Below the pieces are notes generated by a model. That model was given only the letters and a program-made list of their open reading frames with translations, was not told the origin of the DNA and did no database searches. A stretch of 64,000 nt of DNA, taken from the NCBI RefSeq assembly GCF_000003815.2, contig NC_049979.1:3063353-3127352 (forward strand). Reading direction: 5' to 3'. This document shows positions 41,296 to 53,249 of this stretch, one piece after another. Each line of letters opens with the position of its first letter. Position 1 is the first letter of the stretch. Made by a program: the position numbers and the translations under genes. Source of the stretch: Branchiostoma floridae. Its lineage: Eukaryota > Chordata > Leptocardii > Amphioxiformes > Branchiostomatidae.

Positions 41296-44200
41296 TCAAA
41301 GTTCAGTTGTCATCATTTGGTCTTTTTGCTCTTCCTCTTCGTGGTACTGTGCCAGAGCAGTGCTGTCGAATGTTCTCATGGCTTCCGCTACGCTCTGGCT
41401 GTAGGATCTGTTCTTGCTGTCATCAGAAACGTCAGACTCACTCATGTAAACACCTCTTTTCCTCCCCTGCGATCTCTTTGGTACAGTCTGTTCTGCAGCC
41501 AGCTGATATGGAAGGGAAGAGACGAAAAGAGGTTAATCATAAAAAAAATTAAGTATTATTCATTGTGGCTATAGTGCTACTCTCACTTGATTTGTTTGCA
41601 TCTCTTGCTTTGATTTCTTGTATTTCCTTTTGTATTTGCTAACAGATAATTCTATAACTTCGACTTATTTCTTTATGATTCTGTAGATTATGTTTAGTTT
41701 TTCATGACTTGCAGTGTTATGATTTTCTTTGTGTAGTTTCAATTAATTTCGTTTTGTTGTTATTATTTAGCTTTGACTATGTATATTATGTTTCATTGTT
41801 ATTTAGAGGGGAACCATGAAAAGTGCATAGGCTTCTGTCCCCTCCTTGCACATTTTCTTTCATTCTATTTATCATTTGGCTTTAATTTTTGTATATGTGC
41901 CAAACGAATTAAAAAAATCATGTGAAGAAGAAAGGTCTCAGATGCTGATGTCGTTTTAATGTTGAAGAAAATTTGTACATGTATAGAGGAGATTTTTGCA
42001 TTTATATTAAATCCGTTTCAACTTGGAGTCACTCAAATCCAGATTCATAAAGAGACCATCGATTTATTAATATCCAAGCAGATATTCGGGTAGAAAATCA
42101 TATGCTTTATCAAGGAGGTTAAATGGTTTTATTATCATATTCTGTTTCATTTCTCTGACAGTGACCATGACAGTTAAGAAAACGCCATGACTTTCTCTGC
42201 TTGGAGATAATCTCAGTATGGAAAATAATACAGATTCATTTTCTAGTCCAATGAGAGGATAACAAAAGGGCCAAGGGGCAGTATTGATATATCAGAGCTG
42301 AAACATTTAGTGTAAGCCAAAACAGAAGCTGGGTAAGACCATCTAGAAAAGGACAGACAACCTTAAACCGACTGAAGGCAAGGTTACATATAAGTGACCA
42401 TCGGGACCAGACCTAAGCTAACAAGGCTGGGCTTAGGCTACTGAAGTCTGTGCCTTTGGAACATTGGTTATGCTATCAATGCTAGTTCACCTTCATGCAT
42501 GGGCCACAGGGAATCATATATCTGTTGTTTTAAATATCAGGTGTTCAGGGATATAGGTTCATAGAAGGAGATGGAAAACCTACGTTGATGGCATTGCTGC
42601 CCCTACGGCCGATGAGGCTATGGGACCGGTGAGGTGAGGTGAGGTGAGGTTCAGGGATATGAAGTCAAGGGACAGCGGTTTCAAATTGCATTATATTTTC
42701 AAAATATTAGATATTGCAGACTGTCTGTTGATCTTAGATCAAACATAGGTTATCTGGTGGATAAAGGTGAACTAGCATTATGTCCTTACCAAACTAGCGT
42801 TATGTCCTTACCAAACTAGTGTTATGTCCTTACAAAACTAGCGTTATGTCCTTACCAAACTAGCGTTATGTCCTTACCAAACTAGCGTTATGTCCTTACC
42901 TCCTGCTGCCCCCCTCCCGCAGCCTGGTCGCTGTTGCTTGACCTCTGCGATGACCTTTCGTTGTGCTCGTGAGTGTGGATGGACACCTCGGTCACCATGG
43001 TGTGGTTACTCGTTTCGCTGACCTCATCTCCCGTCGGACTGTCGCGTCCTGCAAGGCGGAGGGCACCGTTACTAAACACCAGGGCTGTCGCTAGCTTGAT
43101 TTAATCTCGCGTATAGCAGCCCGCCCAACTTCTGCCGGCCCCCGCGGGGAGGGGCCAGTTACAACACCGGACAGCAGAGTTTGTGTTACACAGACCAAGC
43201 TGTCTCCTGGCCGCGCGCGCATGCAGTTTTAATTTTTTTTCCTGTCCCACTCATTTGTTGGGAGCCAATGTTGTTAGTTTTTCTTACAAATCTGTCGTTT
43301 GAAAGCTTGGAAAAAATACATTTTCATCAATTTCTTGTCACAAAGTCCGGATTTTTGGACAGAAGGAGTGAAATGTTTTCCCATCCCAACAAGAAAGTCT
43401 CCATTCCAGGATGGGGGGATAGGACCTGTAGACAACCCTGAGCTTATTAAGATGAGACCAAGGATGTCTTCAGGACAACAATGCATAAATATAAAGAAGA
43501 CAGCAGAACATCACAAGCAGTCTAAGCACCTAATGTCGGACAGCTTCAAACAGTAGCTGGAGAAAACGTCAGTCAAAAGCAAGAGGATTCTGATGCACTA
43601 CGTCACCTACAAGAGAGAATGGAATGACTAGATTAATACAGTCAGGAAGGTGGTGACCAGATGAGCTGGCTAGCTTAGTGTGCCTGTATAGAAGACAGAA
43701 ACTGTGCTGCATTTCCAGTGACAGACGGTGGCCGTTATGCCTCAATGTTCTGATACCTCCTAACCCTAAAGCTAAGGGCACAACCCGCTTTGTGCAATTA
43801 TACGTGTTGTCTACGTGCCAAAACGTGGGCAATCTTTTGGGATCCGTAAGTTGTACGTACCGCCTTTGTACGAATTCATAGGGAATCCGACAGATTTTGG
43901 ACCACGCAGACATGCCGTAGTACCCCCCATATGCGCCAAACATTTTCAGAAATACTTGGCAGACGCGGCCTTCCAAAAAACGTATGGACAAATTGCATGC
44001 ACGGCGGGTTGTGCCCTTAGCTTTACATAGGGGTGTCAGAACAGAGGAGCATTGTCGGGGAGAAATAACATTGTCAGAGCTAAGCAATGGTGTTGGTTGG
44101 CTTCAGCATTGCTTGCATGTTGGTTGAGGACCAGTCTACTGTAGATACACTTTGTATTAGCGGTGGATAAAAACGACAGAAAGTGGAAGCAGTGGCAGCC

Positions 44201-46100
44201 TGCATCAGCTGCTAAAGTGGTAAGCAGGAAGGTGTTTAGTTGCTGCCATTTTATCACCACTCACTAGGGGCGGGTACCGGTACAAAACATTCAGGTACAG
44301 GTATGGTCCAGAGGATCGGATATAGAGGTCTGGACCTGAATTCGGACCTAATTGCCCGTGATAACTTGTGAATGGTCCATTTCGCTACTAAGGATTCCGT
44401 TTGGTGGAGCATCCGATGTCATTGGCGTTTTAAAATCCTTATGTAAACAACACTAAGTTTGACTTTGGAAACTTGGTGAAGATGACTATCAAGTCTCCTT
44501 CACTTCGCTCTTGTCATTTTCTTTGACCAGTAAGCCCCAAAATGCTTGTATGCCTGCCGATATGATCTACTCATTTTCTAGTCAGTCCAAGATCCGGTCC
44601 ACTGTTTTTTGGCAGGTCCGTTTTTTCTGGACCGGTCCAATAAGAAAAAAATGGTTTTGTACAAAAATGGTTTTGTACCGGTAATCCCTACTGGAACCCA
44701 CCCCTATCACTCACCAGTTTCATCCTCGCCCTGCTGAAATATGTCCAGGTTGATGGCTTCCGAATACTTCTTGGAGCGGCTTGCATCTGTGTTGGATTTA
44801 CGCTGTGATTTTAATCTATTCATTTATCTATTCAATCAATCATCTCAGTAGATATATTGGACACTATAGAGCAGGTGTATTTCAGAAACTGTATAACAAA
44901 ACTACAAAGTAAAAGTCGTTAAACACTAGTTCACCTTTATCTGCAGGGTAACCTATATCCATTGTTTTTAAAAACAGGGTGTTGAGTGATATCAAGTCGA
45001 CGGACGCTGGTTTCAAACTGCAATAATTTCAAATAAGAACAATTTTGAAATAGCACAGTTTGAAACCACCATCCGTCGACTAGATATAACGCTAGTTCAC
45101 CTTTATCTGTGGGGTGACCTTTATCCGTTGTCTTTAAAAACAGCACATTTAGGAGTATTAGATATGTGGACTGTAGTTTCACATTTGCCATATTTTCAAA
45201 ATGTTCCAATTTGACACCACTGCCCGTTGACTTCATATCCCTAAATACGTTTTTTCTTACAAACAACGAATATAGGTTACCCTCGGATAAAGGTGAACAG
45301 CGTTATACCTAAATGCTCTATAAATATAAATGTTTTTTTTTTAAATAACGGACATAGGTTACCCCATGGATAAAGGTGAACTAGCATTAATCTTCCGGCA
45401 GGTTTCTGTGTTTTATGCCTTGAGTCTGCTTGAAACATTTTGTCCTCTTTTCTAACATTGAACTTGAAAACAATTTGCCTCATACTATGGGGAGGTAGCT
45501 TCAAGAAAATAACCATGAAGGCCTGAACAATTCATGTCTCTGAGATTAACAAGATACTGTCTACCTGACTCATGAGGTCTTCAGAACCTAGAGACACACA
45601 TACATACATAGGAAAATGTCATTATTGTATATATAGGCCAAGTTGATTCAATCACATGTGTGACATCCAGACACACACCAATTTTTGCCTGTCCAAAAAA
45701 TAATGAGTTCTCAACCAAACTAAATCATATGAAGCAGCTACAAAATTTGGTAAAAAGATGTATGCCAAAATTTAGAAATGAATAACGCATAATGAATGTC
45801 ATAGAATGCCAAGGCCAATTCCAAGGTGAAAGAAGAAGATGTGAAAGACCAAAAATGAAGAATCTATTGTGCAGTATACCATACTTGCTGTGTATTTAGT
45901 CATTTGTTCAACCTTCCTGACCCCCTTTTTTTAAAAACTTTTTTTATTGGCCACTCGCATCAGTTTTGGATTTCCTATAGGATGTAATGCACATCATTGG
46001 ATCAATATGGCCTTATTGATAACAAAAAGAAAAAGGTTCTATCTATAGCTATATCTATGTCTAGAATCTATTTATCTTTATATATAATATATACATACAT

Positions 46101-46165
<65 letters not shown>

Positions 46166-49100
46166 GATAACATGTCACCTAACCTTTACACATCTATCTG
46201 CAAGCGTTCTTTTAAACTATCTAACGAAGATGCCCCTTGGTGATAACGAGACAGGCAACAAAGACGTCAAACACATACAAGTCATTTACCTGGTAGCATC
46301 TCTATGACCCCTCTCAATGGGTTTCTTCTGATTCCTGGATCTCCAGTCTAAAGAACAAACACAAATGGAAGCAAGCATTATTTACTGTTGCAAACTGCAC
46401 TGCGTGGAGCTAAGTTGACAAATATGCTTGTGTAGATTGGACCCACTGAAGCCAATTTAATTTCAATTCAAAGAAAGCAACACCACACAGATAGACGGAT
46501 TAAAGAAAGAAATGAAAAGTAAGAAAAAAGCTTAAGGTAACTAAGTCAGTTTTGCGACACATTTTTTTGTCTTTTAGTTCAATTACCAACTTTAGATGTC
46601 TACACTACAGAAAAATGATACATTTAGTGTTAGAACACACCATTTTGTTGGTTCTCTGATTAGAAAAAAAAAATTTTGCAGAAGTGGAATTTCAACATGT
46701 GTGAAAACAGAGTCAGAGGGGAAACTCTCGACATTTCCTCCTCGCCTGCTATTTTCATCTTGCTCAACAGTCCCAGAATCAAGAAAATAAATGCGTGAGA
46801 CCAAAACAAAGGGAAGCATGTATTGCCAAACTTCCTTCTAATGCTAGTTCACCTTTATCCATGGGGTAACCTATATTCATTGTTTTTAAAAACGATATTA
46901 CGGGATACCAAGTTAATGGACCGTGCTTTCAAACTGCAACTATACAAATTTCAAAATACTGCAGTTGGAAACCACTGTCTGTCGGATTGATATCCCTAAA
47001 TATCTCGTTTTTAAATGCTGCTGATATAGGCTACCTCACAGATAATATTTACAGGTGAACTATGGTTACATCTGGAAGAAGTTTGAGTGAAATGATGAAA
47101 TGATTCAATTGACAGTCTTGGAATTTGCAAATTCACTCAAAGTGCATTTGACAAAGTTCAGCATGCAACATGCTAACATGACAAAAGCATCTTACTGTGT
47201 AGGAGCTTCCTTCATCATTGTCGAGATTTTGGGGTGCCATGTACTGAGGAAAATTGAAAATTAAAGAACAATCACAACTTGACCAAAAATATAAACTAGT
47301 CTGACTATCATGCTGATTTCAAAGGCTTTCAAGATTATATCATAATTATAGTTATCATGATTATACTGTCATCAAGATTTAAGGGCTCCTTTCTGCTGTA
47401 AGTGGTTCATATATATACAGTGAGTTCAATGGCCGCAACTGGGGCAATCACTGAGTATTGATGTCATTGTGCTGTGTACAGGCTGCCTTGACAAACCCTT
47501 CCTACATAGTCTCTCCCTCATAATTCAGCCCCGCAATAAAAACAGGTGCAGGAAAAGGGGGAAAACTGCGAACAGCTTGTGCTATGCCCTCCTCCTCTAT
47601 TCTTAACAAGACAATATGATAATCAATAGTTGTCCTTGCAATAAAGAAAATTAACACAAAAGGATGTGATAATGATACAGAAGGGTAATCAGATAATAAT
47701 AGTAATATAATTATAGTAATATTCTGCCCACACAGTTGAGCATTTCACTCTGGGTTAACCTTTAAACTGCCAAACCCGGATATATCCGAACACATATACA
47801 TGTCCTGTGTGTCGCACCCGGATATATCCGGGATAGCGTATTCCCCCGTAGTAGCAACGAACCCCTGAAGTTAGGGACTTCGGCCTTGTTCGGGGGGTTC
47901 TTTTTGGAGGTCAGCAGCCAACCCTGGCACTGATAGCATTTTATAGTGCTGAAACTCTGGCAGTTTAAGGGTTAAGAAAGTTAGCTGCAGTACCCTGTGG
48001 AAGGAGTGTTGGTTTCCCGTGGACCAGTGCAGGGTGCTGGTGTTGTTGTAGCTGCCGACTTCCGTCACGCGAGTCATGTCCATCTCCAGGGCCTCGTGGG
48101 ACTCGGACTTGGAGGGGGAGAACGCGGACGTGTCCCGGAAGTCCTGCCGAGAGAAGCAGCGGAGGCAACTGCACGAACAGCCCCTGCGTTTTCCTGCTGC
48201 GGCTTTGGGCTGCGTACAACTCCAGTCCTAGAATAGAGAATAGATAGAATATATATTGTGGCTGGACAATATTAAGACATGGACTGGCCTAAGCACTGAA
48301 CAGCTCATCAGAGGGGCAGAGGACAGAGCAAGATGGGCACGGATCACTGCTACTGGATGTCGAGGAGCCCCTACAACCGCTGAGGTTACGGGCCGTGAGT
48401 GAGTGAGTGAGTGAGTGAGTGAGAATATAGGTTACAGTCTTTGATGACTCTGCAAATAGTTTTAATACATCAATTGAACATAGTCTTCAGAAGACTGTGT
48501 TCAAGTCGTTGATAAAGTTCAGAGTTACGCAAACATAATTGAAACTTTTACCACCTCACCTGTTTGATTCCTAAATCTAGTAAATGCATTTTGTAAAAGT
48601 TTCAGATGAAAATATTAGTTTTGACATTCCTACAAGTGACTTAAGCAAGCGGCTGTATGCATATGGTTATGCATATGCCATACTTTGTACCTTGTACAAT
48701 TGTTGTGCAATAAAGTTATCATTATGTATCTTATGAATAGATGTATATACATGTAGTGTCACGCTTTGGTACTTTCCTCGTCTGTTAAGTAATAGATATA
48801 GGACCACAGGAAGAATAGCTAACAGAAATATCAAGCTAACTGTGAATACAAATAAAATCGAACACGCTACAGAAAGCGATCACTGGGCCCAGATAGAATA
48901 CTCACACTGAGGAGGAAGAGACAGAATCCCGTGCACAGCATGAACAACAGGATGATGCTCACTACCACAACGATGACTACTGTCTGATCTGACGTGCTTC
49001 CTGTGTCTGTTGTAGTGTTGGAGTTTCCTGTGGAGTTTCCAGGGACGTCTCCAGCATTGGTGGAGTCAGCCGTGGTACTGAATTCCCCGGTGTTAGAGCT

Positions 49101-51358
49101 CGATCCATCTGTGGGGTTTGCAGTGGGAAATTCACCAACTGTTGTGGCCGTACTGTTACTGTCAGAGTTTTGTCCCTGTGTGGTCTGTGCTGTAATGTTC
49201 AGAGGGACAACACTACTGGTACTTGCAGGGGCAGTTGTGATGATGGTGGTGGTGTCAGTGTTGGCCATGCTTTTTGTGCTCGCATCTTTTGTGGTCTGAA
49301 TGTTTTTGGTTGTGGGAGCACTAGGGGTACTTGCAGCAGTAGTTCTGTCCAAGGTTGTTGTGGCTGAACGAGTGGTGCTGGAAACAAGACTGGTGGCGCC
49401 TGTTGTTGCTACTGTCTCTGCTGTAATGACCATGTTGGAAGGGGTGGTTTGAGCCTGCGGTAATGGAAAATTATTGGTTAGCATTTAGAAATATACCTTT
49501 CAATCATGACTGCTACTGATGCATTTACAATCATGAATTGTTTACAGGTCTGAGCACCATGTTGCTGTCTTGGACATGTCAATGGACCATAGATTGCAGG
49601 GTTTCCTAAATCTACTGGCAACTACATGTATTCCTCTGACATTTCCTTTAGTTATTTGAGAGGGACAGATGATCTTGAGATGTCTGAAAACTCTTAAGCT
49701 ACTTTGATGAAATGCAAATAACTTAAGATGTGTTTGGTACCGCATTGTGTCCCTATAACATCATGGAAAAACACTCAAACCATTTAAAATTTCTCCCTGC
49801 TGCTTGTTTCAACTGTCACCAAAAATAGTACTGTCACAGTGATGGTCAGGCTCCTGCCTTGCTTGGAGGGTCTCTACAAAGGGATCTATTGATGCTGTCA
49901 AGCTAGACTGGAGAACTCAATTGTGCAAACTTCAATTGCAATTCTCACAAGGACAAAGTACAAGTTAAAGATATCGTTTGTTGTAGGCTATAATCAGAAG
50001 AAAAAGGGTTAATAAGATTTTAGGCTATTTGATCTGCAAAGGCAAAAAGAAAATGGGGCAATGTCACCCTATATGTTAACATGCATTGGCATAATACCGG
50101 TAGCAAGACTTATACCGGTAGATTAAAAATACTGGAACTTAAAGAGATCTACACATGCAACAATAGTTATTTCTGAGCTGTGCACACTTCAGACATCTAG
50201 GTGTCCAATATACCATTTACAAAGCATCGATAACAATGCATTCGAAGACAACAAGTCCAAAAGTTTTCAGTATCTTTTTCGGGGTAGGCAGCTCGTCGTG
50301 GGACGAACACACTGTCACATTCATTGCCAAATTTATAGATCATAATTACACATGCTCACGGCACAAGACGAACATGATTCAACAACAATCTTGAATTTCT
50401 GTTGGTGACCTACAAATCATGTAAAAGTGTGAAGAACCGTTGCATAATAGCCCGGATCTACGACTGAATGGGCAAAATTGAACGTACGCAGCCATTTTCC
50501 CGCCATTTTTATATCTACGCTAGCAGTGAAGTGTTACGTCATAGCGGTTGTGACGGACAGAAGTTAAATGAAAATTCTTGACAGTATACGTCCGTTTTCT
50601 CATGACATTTTGTATGCTCATGCAGGTTTATGTTTTATGCATTTACTGACACTAAAGGAAGGAACATCAGAGGATGTATAAATGTACATAGCGGCAGTTA
50701 ATTGTGCCGTGTTTCTTCCTACCGGTATTTTTTACCCCCTCCCAACCAGGCGCCCGTTCGCCGTGTAATTCCGCGGCGTGTTACAATTACAATATTACGC
50801 TTTTAGCAGGACAAGAGTGGCAGAAAAGTTACACAGTAGAAGTGGCAAGGGTAACCTATAACAGCAACATGTAACTGGAGAAAATGATGCGTTGACAATT
50901 TGTCAATTCAGTATGGCTAGAGAAATCGTCGTAAACGTACCGGTATTATGATAACAGATGTTAAATGCCGTGGATATGCAATGAATATGGTATGACAGCT
51001 GTATGACTGTTGGAACATAGAACTGTTGAAACATTTGGTTGTCACAACATAGGCATGGAACCATATGTAAGAAGCTGTAGATTGTGAGTGAAGGTTTGTT
51101 TTGTACCTTTAATTTACTTTCACATCATTGTTATTTATATTTTTTGTAACCCATGTTTATGATAACTCAACTGTCTCCAAGATGAATATCAAATAAATAA
51201 ATGGCCCAAGAAATGAATCATAAGAAGGAACAAATTGAAAAATAGCCCTTTGACACATGATCAACTATTTATGGTTAACATACCTGACACAGGTGGAGGA
51301 AGGCAAGAAGATTGACGCCTGTCAGAAACATCATCCTAGGCCCAGCCATGCTGATCAT
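41296..51358 (-). CDS. Mucin-like type I membrane protein, complete, unrecognised
   Basis: Exons (minus): 51358-51284, 49454-48906, 48227-47994, 47243-47196, 46347-46290, 44786-44715, 43048-42900, 41502-41296; 1392 nt, every phase agrees, 463 residues. Exon 1 encodes a signal peptide (MMFLTGVNLLAFLHLCQ). Exon 2 is a Ser/Thr-rich ectodomain of about 155 residues with several NxS/T sites and no cysteine-rich domain, then TM VVIVVVVSIILLFMLCTGFC. Exon 3 opens with a cysteine cluster (CSCSCLRC), a likely palmitoylation zone. The roughly 250-residue tail is Ser-rich and charged, has tyrosines (YMAP, SKKYSEAINL, GVYMSESD) and ends MMTTEL, a class I PDZ-ligand pattern. I do not recognise the family; it could be a mucin-type adhesion or signalling receptor. 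Alternative starts are the inner ATGs. Exon 8 could also start at the AG at 41492 region. Confidence 0.8.
42069..42208. mobile_element. Diverged MITE with CCAAGCAGATAT ends
   Basis: AATATCCAAGCAGATATTCG and, inverted, TATCTCCAAGCAGA near 42195-42208; a variant of family B ends. No TSD found. Confidence 0.55.
42477..42780. mobile_element. MITE family E, copy 2, carrying a LINE stub
   Basis: AATGCTAGTTCACC ... GGATAAAGGTGAACTAGCAT; interrupted by the 94-bp insertion at 42555-42648. Confidence 0.75.
42555..42648 (+). mobile_element. 94-bp LINE 3'-end stub with 12-bp TSD
   Basis: GTTCAGGGATAT at 42543-42554 and 42649-42660. Encodes APTADEA then a (GGTGA)n tail, like the longer stub at 48258-48424. 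Confidence 0.75.
42775..42905 (-). repeat. 22-bp tandem array repeating the exon 7 splice donor
   Basis: Plus-strand unit AACTAGCGTTATGTCCTTACC with one more A, about six copies. On the minus strand each gives GGTAAGGACATAACGC; the first is the real donor of the mucin-like exon 7 (GAG|GTAAGG, exon ends 42900). The non-donor half is the terminus of MITE family E. Confidence 0.92.
43081..43441. mobile_element. CAGGG-ended element in mucin-like intron 6
   Basis: CAGGGCTGTCGCTAGC ... ACCTGTAGACAACCCTG; interior TGTCCCACTCATT and CATCCCAACAAGAAAGTCTC shared with 55850-56093. Confidence 0.65.
43769..44023. mobile_element. MITE family D, short copy, TA target duplication
   Basis: AAGCTAAGGGCACAACCCGC ... 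GGCGGGTTGTGCCCTTAGCT; TA at 43767-43768 and 44024-44025. Interior matches 25807-26763. Confidence 0.85.
44265..44706. mobile_element. hAT-like MITE family L whose TSD is the exon 6 donor
   Basis: TAGGGGCGGGTACCGGTACA ... CCCACCCCTA, 8-bp flanks CCACTCAC (44257-44264) and TCACTCAC (44707-44714). Other copies 56166-56588 and 58287-58705. Confidence 0.85.
44919..45390. mobile_element. MITE family E, nested or tandem composite
   Basis: Two left-type ends (44919, about 45087) and two right-type ends (to about 45306 and 45390), all with CTAGTTCACCTTTATC or its inverse. Confidence 0.75.
45634..46013. mobile_element. MITE family K
   Basis: AGGCCAAGTTGATTCAATCA and inverse AGGCCATATTGATCCAATG; CATCAGTTTTGG subterminal. 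Confidence 0.65.
46094..46163. repeat. (CA)n microsatellite
   Basis: About 70 bp, in a mucin-like gene intron. Confidence 0.95.
46839..47069. mobile_element. MITE family E, copy 4
   Basis: TAATGCTAGTTCACCTTTAT ... ACAGGTGAACTATGGTTA with GGTAACCTATATTCATTG. Confidence 0.75.
48258..48424 (+). pseudogene. LINE 3' end with (GTGA)n tail
   Basis: Encodes WLDNIKTWTGLSTEQLIRGA, then DRARWARITATG, the C-terminal pattern of a non-LTR retrotransposon ORF, stop, then a TGAG microsatellite tail. 5'-truncated, in mucin-like intron 2. Confidence 0.75.
50079..50961. mobile_element. 883-bp TA-flanked TIR element, copy Y1
   Basis: Ends ACATGCATTGGCATAATACC and ACATCTGTTATCATAATACC (then GGTA), TA on both sides. 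No transposase ORF. In intron 1 of the mucin-like gene; nearly identical to 52046-52928. Confidence 0.85.
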
Positions 51359-51758
51359 CGGGTGTTCTTGGTGTTGTCTAAAAGCAATGAGCTAGTGGGG
51401 AAAGCAGACGTCTGTTAGATGTTTGTTTTGTTTGAACCTTTGTTAGTGTAGGAAAGCTTAAATCGAAAGATCCCAGAATAACTGAAAAGGGTTATATGAA
51501 ACTTTGGCCCCAAAAAAAGGAATTTGGCCCATCAAATTCTTCAAATATTCACAGTTTTATTAAGTTTTTGGGATAAGTCGATGAAGGTTCGACATCCTGA
51601 CAATAAGATAAGGCAACTGGATATGATTTTCAAAAAGTTACGGGTCCCAAGTGCAGGAAGGTTCAATATGCAGGCCTACTTTCCTGCTTAGGGTGGGAAA
51701 TACACAATGCTGAGCTCTACATATGACTTTCATTGTACATGTATTAGTACTGTACTAT

Positions 51759-52045
51759 TGCTTCAACTTTAAACTTGGAAAAAAACTGGTAAAATCTCCT
51801 TTTTCTTCCAACCAAGAAATAAAGTCCCTGCGAAGTAAACTAAATCTGCAGTATACAAAACAATACACTTACATTATGTAAATATTGCAGGGGACACTGA
51901 TAAAAAAAGTACAAATCCTCCTAGGGGTAACTAATAACAATGCACACTGTCACCCTCCCTCAGCTAAAGTGCAACACCTTTAACCTTGCCCTTGTTGCAC
52001 CTTTACAGTAATGCTAAAGTTCACCTCAGCCGTCCCGTTGATCTA
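51759..52045. repeat. Duplicated upstream segment X1
   Basis: About 287 bp nearly identical to 52951-53233; 400 bp upstream of the mucin-like start codon. Confidence 0.9.
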
Positions 52046-52928
52046 ACATGCATTGGCATAATACCGGTAGTAAGACTTATACCGGTAGATTAAAAATACT
52101 GGAACTTAAAGAGATCTACACATGCAACAATAGTTATTTCTGAGCTGTGCACACTTCAGACATCTAGGTGTCCAATACATCATTTACAAAGCATCGATAA
52201 CAATGCATTCGAAGACAACAAGGCCAAAAGTTTTCAGGTCATTTTCGGGGTAGGCAGCTCGTCGTGGGACGAACACACTGTCACATTCATTGCCAAATTT
52301 ATAGATCATTAATTACACATGCTCACGGCACAAGACGAACATGATTCAACAACAATCTTGAATTTCTGTTGGTGACCTACAACTCATGTAAATGTGTGAA
52401 GAACCGTTGCATAATAGCCCGGATCTACGACTGAATGGGCAAAATTGAACGTACGCAGCCATTTTCCCGCCATTTTTATATCTACGCTAGCAGTGAAGTG
52501 TTACGTCATAGCGGTTGTGACGGACAGAAGTTAAATGAAAATTCTTGACAGTATACGTCCGTTTTCTCATGACATTTTGTATGCTCATGCAGGTTTATGT
52601 TTTATGCATTTACTGACAGAAAAGGAAGGAACATCAGAGGATGTATAAATGTACATAGCGGCAGTTAATTGTGCCGTGTTTCTTCCTACCGGTATTTTTT
52701 ACCCCCTCCCAACCACGCGCCTGTTCGCCGTGTAATTCCGCGGCGTGTTACAATTACAATATTACGCTTTTAGCAGGACAAGAGTGGCAGAAAAGTTACA
52801 CAGAAGAAGTGGCAAGGGTAACCTATAACAGCAACATGTAACTGGAGAAAATGATGCGTTGACAATGTGTCAAATCAGTATGGCTAGAGAAATCGTCGTA
52901 AACGTACCGGTATTATGATAATAGATGT
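52046..52928. mobile_element. 883-bp TA-flanked TIR element, copy Y2
   Basis: Same length and ends as 50079-50961; inserted at TA in the junction between X1 and X2. Confidence 0.88.
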
Positions 52929-52950
52929 TACTGCTAGCTTTGACAAGTTG

Positions 52951-53249
52951 CTTCAACTTTAAACTTGGAAAAAAACTGGTAAAATCTCCTTTTTCTTCCA
53001 ACCAAGAAATAAAGTCCCTGCGAAGTAAACTAAATCTGCAGTAGACAAAACAATACACTTACATAATGTAAATATTGCAGGGGACACTGATAAAAAAAGT
53101 ACACATCCTCCTAGGGGTCACTAATAACAATGCACACTGTCACCCTCCCTGCTAAAGTGCAAAACCTTTCACCTTGCCCTTGTTGCACCTTTACAGTAAT
53201 GCTAAAGTTCACCTCAGCCGTCACGATGATCTACTGCTTTGACAAGTTG
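52951..53249. repeat. Duplicated upstream segment X2 with empty-site junction
   Basis: Matches 51759-52045; ends GATCTACTGCTTTGAC, the unoccupied form of the Y2 target. Confidence 0.88.

Noticed and set aside
49170-49387. ORFs within the Ser/Thr-rich exon on other frames
   Set aside because: Shadows of mucin-like exon 2.
51759-53249. LTR-like structure X1-Y2-X2 (possible retrotransposon)
   Set aside because: Y2 has its own inverted repeats and TA duplication and occurs alone as Y1; X2 shows the empty site, so it is an insertion between duplicated segments.
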